The position numbers and the translations under genes are program-made. The notes beneath the pieces are model-generated. The model was not told the origin of the DNA. It did no database searches and saw nothing but the letters and a program-made list of their open reading frames with translations. From NCBI GenBank assembly GCA_963762525.1, contig CAVXKT010000011.1, positions 1,178,001 through 1,242,000 on the forward strand: DNA of 64,000 nt. Direction: 5' to 3'. How positions within the stretch are numbered: position 1 is the first letter of the stretch; every line of letters begins with the position of its first letter. Below are positions 10,120-19,212 of this stretch, one piece after another. This DNA is from DATFDN01 sp963762525 (lineage in GTDB: Bacteria > Pseudomonadota > Alphaproteobacteria > Acetobacterales > Acetobacteraceae).

Positions 10120-13100
10120 ATGGAAGATCGCGCCGCGATTCGGCGGTTGAACCGGGCACCGGAGGCCGAGGCGCTCGGAGCACTCCTGGACGCCGCCGCG
10201 CCGCCGCCCGACGTGGCGGCGCGCATCGAGGCGCGCGCCCGCGCCCTGGTCCGCGCCGCGCGGGCGGCGCACCGGCCGGGCGCGGACGTCACCGATTTTC
10301 TCCGCGAGTTCGGGTTGGGCAGCGCCGAGGGGGTGGCGCTGCTGTGCCTCGCCGAGGCGCTGCTGCGCATCCCCGACGCCGCCACCGCCGATGCGCTGAT
10401 CGAGGACCGGCTGGCCGGCGCCGACTGGGAGCGCCACCTCGGCCACGCCGATAGTCTCGCCGTCAACGCCTCCACCTGGGGCTTCCTGCTCACCGGCAGG
10501 GTGCTGACGCGCGACGAATCGAGCGGGGTGCCGTCGCTGATCCGGCGTGCCACCCGCCGCCTCGGCGAACCGGTCGCGCGCATCGCGTTGCGGCAGGGAA
10601 TGCGCCTGCTGGCGCGCCAATTCGTCATCGGCCGCACCATCGAGGAGGCGCTGGAACGCACGAAGCACCGCTGGCGCTACAGTTTCGACATGCTGGGCGA
10701 GGCCGCGCGGACCGGCGCCGACGCCGATCGCTACATGGGCGCCTACCGGCACGCGATCGGCGCTATCGGCCGCGCCGCCGCCGGGCGGGGGACGGGATTC
10801 GGCATCTCGGTCAAGCTGTCGGCGCTGCATCCCCGGTTCGAGCCGTTGCAGGCGGCGCGCTGCGTGCCGGCGTTGGTCGCCAGCCTGGGCGCGCTCGCCG
10901 GGGCGGCGCGTGCGGCCGGCATCGGCCTGACCGTCGATGCCGAGGAGGCGGAGCGGCTGGAGCTGACGCTCGATGTTTTCGAGGCGGTGCTGGGCGATCC
11001 GTCGCTCGCCGGATGGGACGGGCTCGGGCTCGCCGTTCAGGCCTATCAGAAGCGCGCCCCAGCGGTGATCGGCTGGCTGGCGAGCCGGGCGCGGGCGAGC
11101 GCGCATGTCGTGCCGGCGCGGCTGGTGAAGGGCGCTTACTGGGACACCGAGATCAAGCACGCGCAAGTGCAGGGTCATGCCGAATACCCGGTGTTCACGC
11201 GCAAGGCGGCGACCGATGTGAGTTGGCTCGCCTGCGCGCGCGCGATGCTGGGCCACCCCGATGCGCTTCGCCCGGCCTTCGCCACCCACAACGCGCACAG
11301 CCTGGCGACGATCCTGGAGACCGCCGCGCCCGGAGAGTTCGAGATGCAGCGCCTGCACGGCATGGGCGAGGCGCTTTACGAGGGGGTGGTCGGCCCGGAT
11401 TGCCCGGTGCGCGTCTATGCGCCGGTCGGATCGCATGAGGATCTGCTCGCCTATCTCGTGCGCCGGCTGCTGGAGAACGGCGCCAATACGAGCTTCGTGC
11501 ATCGGCTGGTCGATCCGGCGGTGCCGGAGGACGCCGTCATCGCCGATCCCGTGGCGCGGCTGCGGGCGCAAGGCGCCGGCCCGAATCCGCGCATCAGGCT
11601 GCCCCGGGCGCTCTATCCCGACCGCGCGAACAGCGCCGGCGTCGATCTCGCCGATCGCGAGGTGATGACGGGATTGCGGAAGCGGATGCGGCCGTCGGCC
11701 GCGCCGCGCGACGTATCCGGGGGCGGTGCCGTCCGCGAGATTCGATCACCGGCCGACCGCCGCATTCTGCTGGGCCGCGCGGCCGACGCCACGCCGTCCG
11801 AAATCGATGCGGTGCTGGATCGGCTTGCCCGGGGCTGGCGCGGCTGGGACGATGCGGGTGCGGCGCATCGCGCCCGCATACTGGAGCGGGCCGCCGAGCG
11901 GATCGAGGCGGCGCGCGACGAGCTGCTGTCTCTGCTGGCGCGCGAAGCCGGCAAGACGCTGCCCGACGCCATCGCCGAGTGGCGCGAGGCGGCGGATCAT
12001 TGCCGCTGGTCGGCAGCCCGGGCGCGCGAGCAGTTCGCGCCGCGCGAGCTGCCCGGGCCGACCGGCGAGCGGGACACCTGGCAACTGGGCGGTCGGGGCG
12101 TGTTCGCCGCCATCTCGCCCTGGAATTTCCCGCTGGCGATCTTTACCGGCCAGATCGCGGCCGCGCTCGCCGCCGGCAACGCGGTCGCCGCCAAGCCCGC
12201 GCATCAGACGCCGCTGATCGCCGCCCGCGCGGTCGCGCTGCTGCATGAGGCGGGGGTGCCGGATGACGCGCTGACACTGATCACGGGTGACGGCACCCCG
12301 GGCGGATGGCTGGTGGACGATCGGCGCATCGACGGCGTCGCCTTCACCGGCGGCACCGCCACGGCGCGCGCAATTGCCGGCCGCCTGGCGGCGCGTCCCG
12401 GCCCGATCATCCCGTTGATCGCCGAGACCGGCGGCGTAAACGCGATGATCGCCGATAGTTCGGCGCTGCCCGAACAACTGGTCGCCGACGTGATCGCCGG
12501 CGCATTCGGCGCCGCCGGGCAACGCTGCTCGGCGACGCGGCTGCTTTGCGTGCAGGAAGAAGCGGCGGATCGCGTGCTTCGGATGCTGCGGGGGGCGGCG
12601 GAAACGCTGGCGATCGGCGATCCGCTCGACTTCGCGACCGATATCGGCCCGGTGATCGACGCCGCCGCGTGCGACAAACTGGCCGCCTATATGGCACGGG
12701 CGGGCCGGCCGCTGTTTGCCCTCGACCTGCCACGCGCCACCGAGCACGGCACGTTCTTCGCGCCGTGCGCCTATGAATTGCCCGACGCCGCGGCGCTGCG
12801 CGTCGAGGTGTTCGGCCCGATTCTGCATGTGGTTCGGTACGCCGCCGATCGGCTGGATCAGGTCCTGGACGCGATCGCCGGATCGGGGTTCGGCCTGACG
12901 CTCGGCGTGCATTCGCGCATCGAGGCGACGCAGCGGCGGATTGTCGCGCGCATGCGGGTCGGCAACGCTTACGTGAACCGCAACCAGGTGGGCGCCGTGG
13001 TCGGCGTGCAGCCGTTCGGCGGACGCGGCCTGTCGGGAACCGGGCCGAAGGCGGGCGGCCCGATCACCCTCTATCGCTTCGCCGAGGAGCGCGTGGTCTC

Positions 13101-13158
13101 GGTCAACACCGCCGCGGCCGGCGGCAACGCCGCGCTGCTGGCGACCGAGGAGGAGTAG
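10120..13158 (+). CDS. putA: Bifunctional proline dehydrogenase / L-glutamate gamma-semialdehyde dehydrogenase PutA
   Basis: Two-step oxidation of proline to glutamate: FAD-dependent proline dehydrogenase, then NAD-dependent aldehyde dehydrogenase. The 1012-residue form lacks the N-terminal ribbon-helix-helix domain, so it should be an enzyme and not a transcriptional repressor. The PRODH barrel shows RLVKGAYWDTEIKHAQ and RRLLENGANTSFVHRL. The ALDH half shows ISPWNFPLAIFTGQ, IAETGGVNAM with the general-base Glu at about 769, and GAAGQRCSATR with the nucleophilic Cys at about 803. It ends near PFGGRGLSGTGPKAGGP. The gene is intact and divergent from the ggt-like gene. Glutamate made here can feed the glutamate-family dehydrogenase at the window's left end. 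Confidence 0.95.
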   Translation: MEDRAAIRRLNRAPEAEALGALLDAAAPPPDVAARIEARARALVRAARAAHRPGADVTDFLREFGLGSAEGVALLCLAEALLRIPDAATADALIEDRLAGADWERHLGHADSLAVNASTWGFLLTGRVLTRDESSGVPSLIRRATRRLGEPVARIALRQGMRLLARQFVIGRTIEEALERTKHRWRYSFDMLGEAARTGADADRYMGAYRHAIGAIGRAAAGRGTGFGISVKLSALHPRFEPLQAARCVPALVASLGALAGAARAAGIGLTVDAEEAERLELTLDVFEAVLGDPSLAGWDGLGLAVQAYQKRAPAVIGWLASRARASAHVVPARLVKGAYWDTEIKHAQVQGHAEYPVFTRKAATDVSWLACARAMLGHPDALRPAFATHNAHSLATILETAAPGEFEMQRLHGMGEALYEGVVGPDCPVRVYAPVGSHEDLLAYLVRRLLENGANTSFVHRLVDPAVPEDAVIADPVARLRAQGAGPNPRIRLPRALYPDRANSAGVDLADREVMTGLRKRMRPSAAPRDVSGGGAVREIRSPADRRILLGRAADATPSEIDAVLDRLARGWRGWDDAGAAHRARILERAAERIEAARDELLSLLAREAGKTLPDAIAEWREAADHCRWSAARAREQFAPRELPGPTGERDTWQLGGRGVFAAISPWNFPLAIFTGQIAAALAAGNAVAAKPAHQTPLIAARAVALLHEAGVPDDALTLITGDGTPGGWLVDDRRIDGVAFTGGTATARAIAGRLAARPGPIIPLIAETGGVNAMIADSSALPEQLVADVIAGAFGAAGQRCSATRLLCVQEEAADRVLRMLRGAAETLAIGDPLDFATDIGPVIDAAACDKLAAYMARAGRPLFALDLPRATEHGTFFAPCAYELPDAAALRVEVFGPILHVVRYAADRLDQVLDAIAGSGFGLTLGVHSRIEATQRRIVARMRVGNAYVNRNQVGAVVGVQPFGGRGLSGTGPKAGGPITLYRFAEERVVSVNTAAAGGNAALLATEEE

Positions 13159-13203
13159 GCCCCGCTCTTGCCCGGGCGGCGAACCGTCCGCTACGACTTG
13201 CGG

Positions 13204-14601
13204 ATGCCCGACTTCGCCCGCGTTTGGGACGTGCTGGTGGCCGGCGGCGGCAATGCCGCGCTGTGTGCGGCCATCACCGCGCGCCGGCTGGGCGCCAGCG
13301 TGTTGCTGGCCGAGCACGCGCCGCGCGCCTTTCGCGGCGGCAACAGTCGGCACACGCGCAATCTGCGCGCGATGCACGAGGGGGCGCTCGGGCCGCTGAC
13401 CGACAGCTACGCCGAGGATGAATACTGGGACGATCTGCTGCGCGTCACCGCCGGCAATACCGACGAGGCGCTGGCGCGGATGACCATCCGCGCCTCCGCC
13501 GGCGTGTTCGGGTTCATGCGGGACTGCGGCGTGCATTTCCAGCCGTCGCTCGCAGGCACGCTCAATCTCTCGCGCACCAACGCATTCTTCCTCGGTGGCG
13601 GCAAGGCGCTGGTCAATGCGTACTACCTCGCCGCCGAGCGCGGCGGTGTCGAAGTGCTCTACGATACCGAGGTTCTGGAGCTGCGCATGGACGGCGACGC
13701 CGTGACCGCGGCCGAGATCACCTGGAAGGGCTTCCCTCGCACCGTCCGCGCCCGCGCCGTGGTCGCCGCCAGTGGCGGCTTCCAGGCGAATCTGGAGTGG
13801 ATGCGCGAATACTGGGGCGATGCGGTCGATAACTTCGTGATCCGCGGAACACCGTACAGCCGCGGCCGCGTGCTCAGGAATTTGCTCGATCAGGGCGTCG
13901 GCTCGGTGGGCGATCCGACGCAGTGCCATGCCGTTGCGCTCGACGCGCGGGCGCCGAAATTCGACGGCGGCATCACGACGCGCCTCGACAGCGTGCCGTT
14001 CAGCATCGTGGTGAACCGCGACGGCGATCGCTTCTACGACGAGGGCGAGGACGTCTGGCCCAAGCGCTACGCGATCTGGGGGCGGCTGATCGCCGCACAG
14101 CCGGGACAGATCGCCTATTCCATCTGCGATGCGCGGTCGGTGCCGCTGTTCATGCCCTCGGTCTATCCCGCGATCCGCGCCGACAGCGTGGGCGAACTTG
14201 CCGAACGGCTCGGGCTGGACCCGGTGAAGCTGTGCGGGACCGTGGATCGCTTCAATCATGCGGTCCGGCCGGGGCGGTTCGACAACACCCGCCTCGACGG
14301 CTGCGCGACCGAGGGACTTGATCCGCCCAAGACCAACTGGGCGCGGGCAATCGCGACGCCGCCCTTCACCGGCTATCCGCTGCGCCCCGGCATCACCTTC
14401 ACTTATTTGGGCGTGCGGGTGAACGAGCGTGCCGAAGTGCTGATGCAGGACGGCAGGCCGGCCGCCAATCTGTTTGCTGCCGGCGAGATCATGGCGGGAA
14501 ATATCCTCGGCCGCGGCTATCTGGCGGGATTCGGGATGACCATCGGCACGGTGTTCGGCCGCATCGCCGGGGAGGGGGCGGGACGCCATGCGCGAAACTG
14601 A
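13204..14601 (+). CDS. tcuA: FAD-dependent tricarballylate dehydrogenase TcuA
   Basis: Flavoprotein that oxidises tricarballylate, a toxic citrate analogue, to cis-aconitate, passing electrons to TcuB. The protein starts MPDFARVWDVLVAGGGNAAL, giving a Rossmann FAD-binding motif within the first 25 residues. It then has RGGNSRHTRNLR, a GGFQANLEWMREYWG block typical of fumarate reductase-like flavoproteins, and the C-terminal FAD-contact segment GEIMAGNILGRGYLAGFGMTIG. A TTG at 13168 is an alternative start, but ATG 13204 fits the family better. It overlaps tcuB by 14 nt. No tcuC transporter or tcuR regulator is adjacent. Confidence 0.9.
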   Translation: MPDFARVWDVLVAGGGNAALCAAITARRLGASVLLAEHAPRAFRGGNSRHTRNLRAMHEGALGPLTDSYAEDEYWDDLLRVTAGNTDEALARMTIRASAGVFGFMRDCGVHFQPSLAGTLNLSRTNAFFLGGGKALVNAYYLAAERGGVEVLYDTEVLELRMDGDAVTAAEITWKGFPRTVRARAVVAASGGFQANLEWMREYWGDAVDNFVIRGTPYSRGRVLRNLLDQGVGSVGDPTQCHAVALDARAPKFDGGITTRLDSVPFSIVVNRDGDRFYDEGEDVWPKRYAIWGRLIAAQPGQIAYSICDARSVPLFMPSVYPAIRADSVGELAERLGLDPVKLCGTVDRFNHAVRPGRFDNTRLDGCATEGLDPPKTNWARAIATPPFTGYPLRPGITFTYLGVRVNERAEVLMQDGRPAANLFAAGEIMAGNILGRGYLAGFGMTIGTVFGRIAGEGAGRHARN

Positions 14602-15685
14602 CGCCATCCGCGAGGCGCGGCGCGAAATGGAGGTGTGCAACGCCTGCCGCTATTGCGAGGGCTTCTGCGCGGTGTTTCCGGCAATGGAATTGCGACGCGA
14701 GTTCAGCGCCGGCGATCTGAGCTATCTCGCCAATCTGTGCCACAATTGCCGCGGCTGCTACTACGCCTGCCAGTACGCGCCGCCGCACGAATGGGGCATC
14801 AACGTGCCGCGCACGTTGGCCGAGGTGCGGGCGGAGAGTTACGCCGAGTATGCCTGGCCGGCGCCGCTGGCGCGGGCGTTCGAGCGCAACGGCGTCGTCG
14901 TGGCATTGCTGACCGCGGCGGCTCTCATTCTGGTGCTGGCGCTGACCATCGGGCTGAACGGGGATGCGGCGCTCTACGCGAGCCGGGGCGTGCAGCCGGA
15001 CAGCTTCTACCGCGTGATTCCGCTATGGGTGATGCAGCTGGTCGGCGTTGCCACGTTCGTCTTCTCGCTGTTCGCGCTGGGGATGGGCGGCGTGCGATTC
15101 TGGCGCGACGCCGGCAACGACGCGGTCTCGGCGGGTGCCGTCGGCCGCGCGCTGCGGGACATTCTGAGCTTGCGCAATCTGGGCGGCGGCGGGCACGGCT
15201 GCAACGATGCCGACGAGCGCTTCTCGATGACCCGGCGGTGGCTGCACCATGCCATGTTCTACGGCTTTCTGCTGTGCTTCGCGGCGACCTGCGTCGGCTT
15301 CTTCTATCACGCCCTGCTCGACCGGCCGGCGCCCTATCCGTTCCTCAGCGCGCCGGTTCTGCTCGGCACCATCGGCGGCGTGGCGCTGATGGCGGGGTGT
15401 TTCGGGCTGTTCGCGATGAAGCTGGTCGACGATCCCGAACCGAGCGCGCGCCGACTGCTCGGCGCCGACGTGGCGCTGCTGCTGCTGCTGTTTCTCGCCG
15501 CCGGCACCGGCCTGGCGCTGCTCGGCTTGCGCGCGACCGCCGGCATGGGCGTGGCACTCGCGGTGCATCTCGGCTTCATCCTGGCGCTGTTCGTGCTGTT
15601 GCCCTACGGCAAGATGGTGCACGGCGTGTATCGCAGCCTGGCGCTCCTGCGCGCGGCGGCGGAGGGGCGTGATTCCGCGGGTTGA
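14588..15685 (+). CDS. tcuB: Tricarballylate utilisation 4Fe-4S membrane protein TcuB
   Basis: Re-oxidises the TcuA flavin and hands electrons to the quinone pool. The N-terminal 80 residues hold two cysteine clusters (CNACRYCEGFC and CHNCRGCYYACQ) for two 4Fe-4S centres. About six hydrophobic membrane segments follow from residue 100 onward, with histidines in HHAMFYGFLLCFAATC and FFYHALLD that could bind haem. The 365-residue length is normal. The start ATG lies inside the last codons of tcuA, so the pair is coupled. It ends at 15685, followed directly by a short hairpin. Confidence 0.9.
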   Translation: MRETDAIREARREMEVCNACRYCEGFCAVFPAMELRREFSAGDLSYLANLCHNCRGCYYACQYAPPHEWGINVPRTLAEVRAESYAEYAWPAPLARAFERNGVVVALLTAAALILVLALTIGLNGDAALYASRGVQPDSFYRVIPLWVMQLVGVATFVFSLFALGMGGVRFWRDAGNDAVSAGAVGRALRDILSLRNLGGGGHGCNDADERFSMTRRWLHHAMFYGFLLCFAATCVGFFYHALLDRPAPYPFLSAPVLLGTIGGVALMAGCFGLFAMKLVDDPEPSARRLLGADVALLLLLFLAAGTGLALLGLRATAGMGVALAVHLGFILALFVLLPYGKMVHGVYRSLALLRAAAEGRDSAG

Positions 15686-15706
15686 AGCAGGTTCGGATCA
15701 CCTGCT
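15686..15706 (+). terminator. Possible hairpin after tcuB
   Basis: AGCAGGT at 15686-15692 can pair with ACCTGCT at 15700-15706 around a 7-nt loop, one base after the tcuB stop. There is no T-tract, so this is at best a weak or Rho-assisted terminator. The next gene is on the opposite strand. Confidence 0.3.
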
Positions 15707-15818
15707 CGATCGAGGCGAGAGTGTCGCCGGCTGACTTGATCCACTTGGACGCCTTCGGATCGCCTGCCATGACGAGCTCGAATCGCTGCCATGACGAACC
15801 TCCAACTCGGGACACTGG

Positions 15819-16607
15819 CTAGGCCGCCACTTGTCGCGGGCGGTAGATCGCCGTGTGGGCGATGAGCGCGACCGGCCGGCCGTTCGCCATCGCCAGCGCG
15901 TCGAGTTCCACGAAGCGGTGGCCCTTGCGCTCGTAATTGGCGCTGATCCGGCCGCGCGCGGTGAGCGCGTCGCCGACCCGCGCCGCCCCGAGATGGCGGA
16001 TGCGGCTGCCGACATGCATCCATGGCCCCAGCACGACATTATGGCTCAGCAGCCAATTCGCGGTGCGCAGGATCATTCCCGGATGCGCCAGGCCCTGCTC
16101 GGCGAAGATCGGGTGGGTCTCGCGCACGTCGCGGAGATAGCCGGCGGCGAACTCGGCCGTGAGCTCCACCGGCCGCATGGTTAGAAATGTGCCTTCCGCA
16201 AGACTCAATTCATCCGCCGGCGGACGGTCGGACGGCGGGGTTCGGTCGGGGAACGCGGTCGGATCGGGCGCCGACCCGGCATCGGCGAGCGCCGCCGCGC
16301 CGGTGGCGCAGACAACGCCGCGGCTCTCCACGCGCAAGCTCAACCCCAATTCGGCCGGTTCGGCGAACACCGCCGCCTCCTCGCCGTCATAGACGGGTTT
16401 CAGCAGCCGGATTTCGGCCGTGCCCCGCTCCAGCCAGTCCCGCCCGAAGCGGGCGAGCGGGGCGTGCGCCATGTAGGCATAGACGTCCACGCCGGGGACC
16501 AGCCCGCCGCTGAAGCCGAAGCGCCGGGCCACCGCGTCGTCGTGGATCTTGTTTTCGGAGCCGTGCGCCGTGTTGTAGGCGCGCACCCGATAGACCGTGC
16601 CCGGCAT
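15819..16607 (-). CDS. MaoC-like hotdog-fold protein
   Basis: A 262-residue protein of the hotdog superfamily, probably an acyl-CoA or beta-hydroxyacyl hydratase/dehydratase-like enzyme. Residues 15-50 carry KIHDDAVARRFGFSGGLVPG, resembling the MaoC hydratase signature (Asp...Ala-Arg...Gly-Phe...Gly...Pro-Gly). A second domain from about 150 begins with a GTFLTMRPVELTAEFAAGY segment and includes HPGMILRTANWLLSHN, suggesting a double hotdog. It starts one base after the stop of the small RAM-domain gene, so the two form an operon. The substrate is unknown. Confidence 0.65.
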   Translation of the reverse strand: MPGTVYRVRAYNTAHGSENKIHDDAVARRFGFSGGLVPGVDVYAYMAHAPLARFGRDWLERGTAEIRLLKPVYDGEEAAVFAEPAELGLSLRVESRGVVCATGAAALADAGSAPDPTAFPDRTPPSDRPPADELSLAEGTFLTMRPVELTAEFAAGYLRDVRETHPIFAEQGLAHPGMILRTANWLLSHNVVLGPWMHVGSRIRHLGAARVGDALTARGRISANYERKGHRFVELDALAMANGRPVALIAHTAIYRPRQVAA

Positions 16608-16608
16608 C

Positions 16609-16860
16609 TCAGCCGCCGCTGCCGAAGGCGTTGAAGGTGATCAGCGTGTAGGTGTCCTTCACGCCGGGCAGGCTCTGGATGCGCTCGGTGACGAACAAGC
16701 CGATGTCGCGTTCCGGGGGGAGGTAGAATTTCCCCAACAAGTGGTACTGCCCGGAGGTGGAGAACAGCTCCGACATCTCCTCGATGCCGTCGGCCGCCGC
16801 CTGCGCCACCCGGTAGGCCTGGCCCATCTCGCATTTAATCATCACGAAGATCGCGCGCAC
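16609..16860 (-). CDS. Lrp/AsnC ligand-binding (RAM) domain protein without DNA-binding domain
   Basis: A stand-alone 83-residue RAM domain: MRAIFVMIKCEMGQAYRVAQ, then SELFSTSGQYHLLGKFYL and LPGVKDTYTLITFNAFG. This is the effector-binding and oligomerisation half of Lrp-type regulators. No helix-turn-helix is present, so it probably acts as a small-molecule sensor or assembles with full-length Lrp proteins. It is followed after one base by the hotdog gene, implying shared control. Confidence 0.8.
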   Translation of the reverse strand: MRAIFVMIKCEMGQAYRVAQAAADGIEEMSELFSTSGQYHLLGKFYLPPERDIGLFVTERIQSLPGVKDTYTLITFNAFGSGG

Positions 16861-17027
16861 TTAGCCTCCGGTTTTCGCTACGGGCTCATACCGCCTGTCG
16901 GGTATTCGCGGATGCTGTTCCGTGATCGAAGGCGGCGTCAAGCGCGAGCTCATCCATCGAGCGTGCGCGCGGGCGCTCGGCGAGAGTTCGGGCGAGGTTC
17001 TGCACGTTGTTTACACGGGCGCCGAAA

Positions 17028-17177
17028 TCAGTAGCCGCCGCCGCCGCCGGCTCCTCCGCTGGCGGTTCCGGCGGACGGCGAGCCGGCCGAACTCGGGTCG
17101 GCGCCGTGAAGCGTGCAGCCGCCCGACGCCAGCACCGCGAAGGCGGTCGCGAACACGACGGCGATGACCCTTTTCAT
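17028..17177 (-). CDS. Very small glycine-rich lipoprotein (49 aa)
   Basis: Read directly from the sequence: MKRVIAVVFATAFAVLASGG then Cys21, THL-less mature part CTLHGADPSSAGSPSAGTAS and a terminal run of glycines ending GGGGGY. The hydrophobic signal and the Cys after small residues fit a lipoprotein signal, with a mature peptide of only about 29 residues. It starts 12 bases after the TIGR03118 gene stop on the same strand and is probably co-transcribed with it. No function is assignable. Small Ser/Gly-rich lipoproteins of this kind are easily missed. Confidence 0.6.
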   Translation of the reverse strand: MKRVIAVVFATAFAVLASGGCTLHGADPSSAGSPSAGTASGGAGGGGGY

Positions 17178-17189
17178 GACGTGGCCCCC

Positions 17190-18311
17190 TCAGGCAAAGG
17201 GCGTGGGGTTCGGCGTCAGGCTGCCGAACAGGCCCTGCGCCTCGTTCTTCACGCCGGCGGTGAAGTCGATGGTGTTCGGGTCGCCTCCCGAGCCGCCGTT
17301 GCCGGGCGTAAGCGCCCAGAGATCGCCGATGGTGATCGGCTTGCCGTCCGCACCCAGCAGTTTGCCCGCGAAATGGTCGTTCTTGAGGTTGTAGGCGTTG
17401 ATCGTGCCATCGCCGAAATCGCCCACCAGCAGATCGCCGGCCAGTTTGCCGAAGCTCGGCGGCGCGATCGCGAGCCCCCAGGGAGAATCGAGCGGCCCGT
17501 TGGAGGCGACCCGTTGCAGCAGATTGCCCGACAGATCGAATTCATCGACGAAACCGTTGCCCTGGCCGGCGACGTCGTCGTGCTTGGCGTCATCCTGCAA
17601 GGCGAAGGTGACGAACAGCTTGCCTTGCAGCACCTGCACGTTGAACGGCGCGAAACCCGAAGCCAGGTTGGGGTCGGTGAAGCTCTTCACGAAGTTGAAG
17701 CCCTGGTCGTAAACATCGACCGTGCCGTGGCGGAAGTTCGCCGCATAGAGCATCGGCCCATTATCGGTTTCGGCGACGGCGAGCCCCTTATAGACCGCGC
17801 CCGATCCCATCGCCTCGCTGCCGTCGGCGGGGTTGTTCAATTCGTCCACGGCGAGGATCGACTGCGTGCCCGCCGCCGGATTCCAGCCCGAGATCGTGCC
17901 GTCCTCGGTCGCAAACAGAAACACCGCCGCGGAACCGTCCTGCAGCGTAAAGGCGCCGGCGGACTGAAAGGCATTGAAGACCTGCCCGGTCGGGCTCGCC
18001 GTGCCCGGGTCCTGGCCGGGCGGGACGGCGATCGTGACCGGCGGGATGACGTTGGTGGTCACGCCGCCCGCGGTCACGCCGTAGATGCTGGCCAGACCCG
18101 AGCCGTTGTCGGAAATCCAGAACGGGCCGGTCGGACTTTCCGAAACGCCCCAGGGGTTGATCAGATCGGGATCGGTCTGCGCAGCGCCGACCGAGGCATC
18201 CGAGCCGACCAGTTTGTTCTCGATGAAAGTCGGCGTGTGGTGGTGCAGAAGCCGGCTGATCACGGCGCTGGACACGGAGGCGAGATCGTCGGCGCTGGCG
18301 GTGCTGGTCAC
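17190..18311 (-). CDS. TIGR03118 family beta-propeller-like protein
   Basis: A 373-residue protein matching the TIGR03118 pattern: LVGSDASVGAAQTDPDLINPWGVSESPTG near the N-terminus, repeated W-G-(L/V)-A-type blocks (NGPLDSPWGLAIAPP), and a C-terminal FTAGVKNEAQGLFGSLTPN. Such proteins look like NHL/SMP-type propellers of unknown function. The start is a GTG (MTSTASADD) with GGGGAG nine bases upstream. I do not see a clear signal peptide in the present start, which is surprising because homologues are usually exported. A tiny lipoprotein gene follows. Confidence 0.8.
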   Translation of the reverse strand: MTSTASADDLASVSSAVISRLLHHHTPTFIENKLVGSDASVGAAQTDPDLINPWGVSESPTGPFWISDNGSGLASIYGVTAGGVTTNVIPPVTIAVPPGQDPGTASPTGQVFNAFQSAGAFTLQDGSAAVFLFATEDGTISGWNPAAGTQSILAVDELNNPADGSEAMGSGAVYKGLAVAETDNGPMLYAANFRHGTVDVYDQGFNFVKSFTDPNLASGFAPFNVQVLQGKLFVTFALQDDAKHDDVAGQGNGFVDEFDLSGNLLQRVASNGPLDSPWGLAIAPPSFGKLAGDLLVGDFGDGTINAYNLKNDHFAGKLLGADGKPITIGDLWALTPGNGGSGGDPNTIDFTAGVKNEAQGLFGSLTPNPTPFA

Positions 18312-18423
18312 GGCGTTGTCTCCCCGGCGAGGTATCGAGGTCGTGCGCGTCCGGCGATGCCGGTCGGCAGGGAGACAGACGTGTCGGGCCGGCGTTTATT
18401 CCCCGGATTCTCGTGTGCCGGCG

Positions 18424-19212
18424 TCAGCCTTGGATGCCGAGGCCCTCGCCGACCTCGGCGGCGATCCGCTCGATATCGCGCTCGGGCAGCGCCGCCACCA
18501 CGGCGACGCCCAGCCCGTTGCCGATCCACGCCAGGCCATTCACCCCGTTGTCTCGGATCGCCGCACCCGGCGCGTGCAGCGCGGGCTTCATCGGCCGCAG
18601 CACCAGCGACAGCCGATGCCCGCCGGAATCGTCGTACATCAACAGCGCCGCCGCCCCGCCGTGCTCAGTTGCCAGCAGCCGGCCGCCGATCAGGTGGTAG
18701 CCGAGCCCGCTCAGATCGGGCGCGGTGATGGTGCGGTCGAGCCGGTTCGACAGCCATTGTTGCAAATGCGCCGTTTGCGCACTCGGCACCTCGATCGGAT
18801 GGCGGCGATCGACGGCATAGACGACATGGCTGGTGAACGCCTCCTGTTCGAGCAGTGCCATCGCTTCGCCGACCTGGCCCGGAGCCGACCACCCGCGCAG
18901 CAACCACCCGCCGGCCGCGCCGATGCCCAGCGCCAGCACGACCGACGCGGCGACCAGCCATGGCGTCCGCCGCCGCCGCGACCGCGCGCCGATGATGGCG
19001 GCCAACGTCAGGGCATGCGGCAGCGGCTCGGCGGTGCGGAGGGCAAATGCGGCGCGCAGCGCCGCCCGCTGGGCCTGGTATGCTGCAACTCGGCGCGCCG
19101 CCTCGGGATTTTCGGCAAGGTGGTCCTCGACCGCCGCGCGACGGCCGATATCGAGCTGGCCATCGACATAGGCATGCAGGTCGCCCTCCCCGACCGGCGG
19201 CATCCCGCTCAC
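18424..19212 (-). CDS. Anti-sigma factor (transmembrane, cysteine-free N-terminal domain)
   Basis: A 262-residue membrane anti-sigma factor. The N-terminal cytoplasmic domain (EGDLHAYVDGQLDIGRR...VEDHLAENPEAARRV) follows the ZAS-like pattern but lacks the HxxxCxxC zinc ligands. A single membrane helix sits at about residues 85-106 (LVAASVVLALGIGAAGGWLL). The periplasmic domain is about 150 residues. The GTG start overlaps the sigma-factor stop (GTGA), the standard coupling of an ECF sigma/anti-sigma pair. With no zinc cysteines, direct thiol-redox sensing in the cytosol is unlikely. Confidence 0.8.
   Translation of the reverse strand: MSGMPPVGEGDLHAYVDGQLDIGRRAAVEDHLAENPEAARRVAAYQAQRAALRAAFALRTAEPLPHALTLAAIIGARSRRRRTPWLVAASVVLALGIGAAGGWLLRGWSAPGQVGEAMALLEQEAFTSHVVYAVDRRHPIEVPSAQTAHLQQWLSNRLDRTITAPDLSGLGYHLIGGRLLATEHGGAAALLMYDDSGGHRLSLVLRPMKPALHAPGAAIRDNGVNGLAWIGNGLGVAVVAALPERDIERIAAEVGEGLGIQG

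Noticed and set aside
8371..11571. Very long open frames on the strand opposite ggt and putA
   Set aside because: They are antisense shadows typical of high-GC coding DNA: rich in Arg, Gly, Ala and His, with no recognisable domain, and directly opposite well-supported genes.
15604..15815. Minus-strand small ORF reading QRFELVMAGDPKASKWIKSAG with GGAGG upstream of an ATG
   Set aside because: The segment looks protein-like for about 40 residues, but it needs a frameshift at the start, has no clear stop and runs into the end of tcuB. I recognise no family, so I do not call it.
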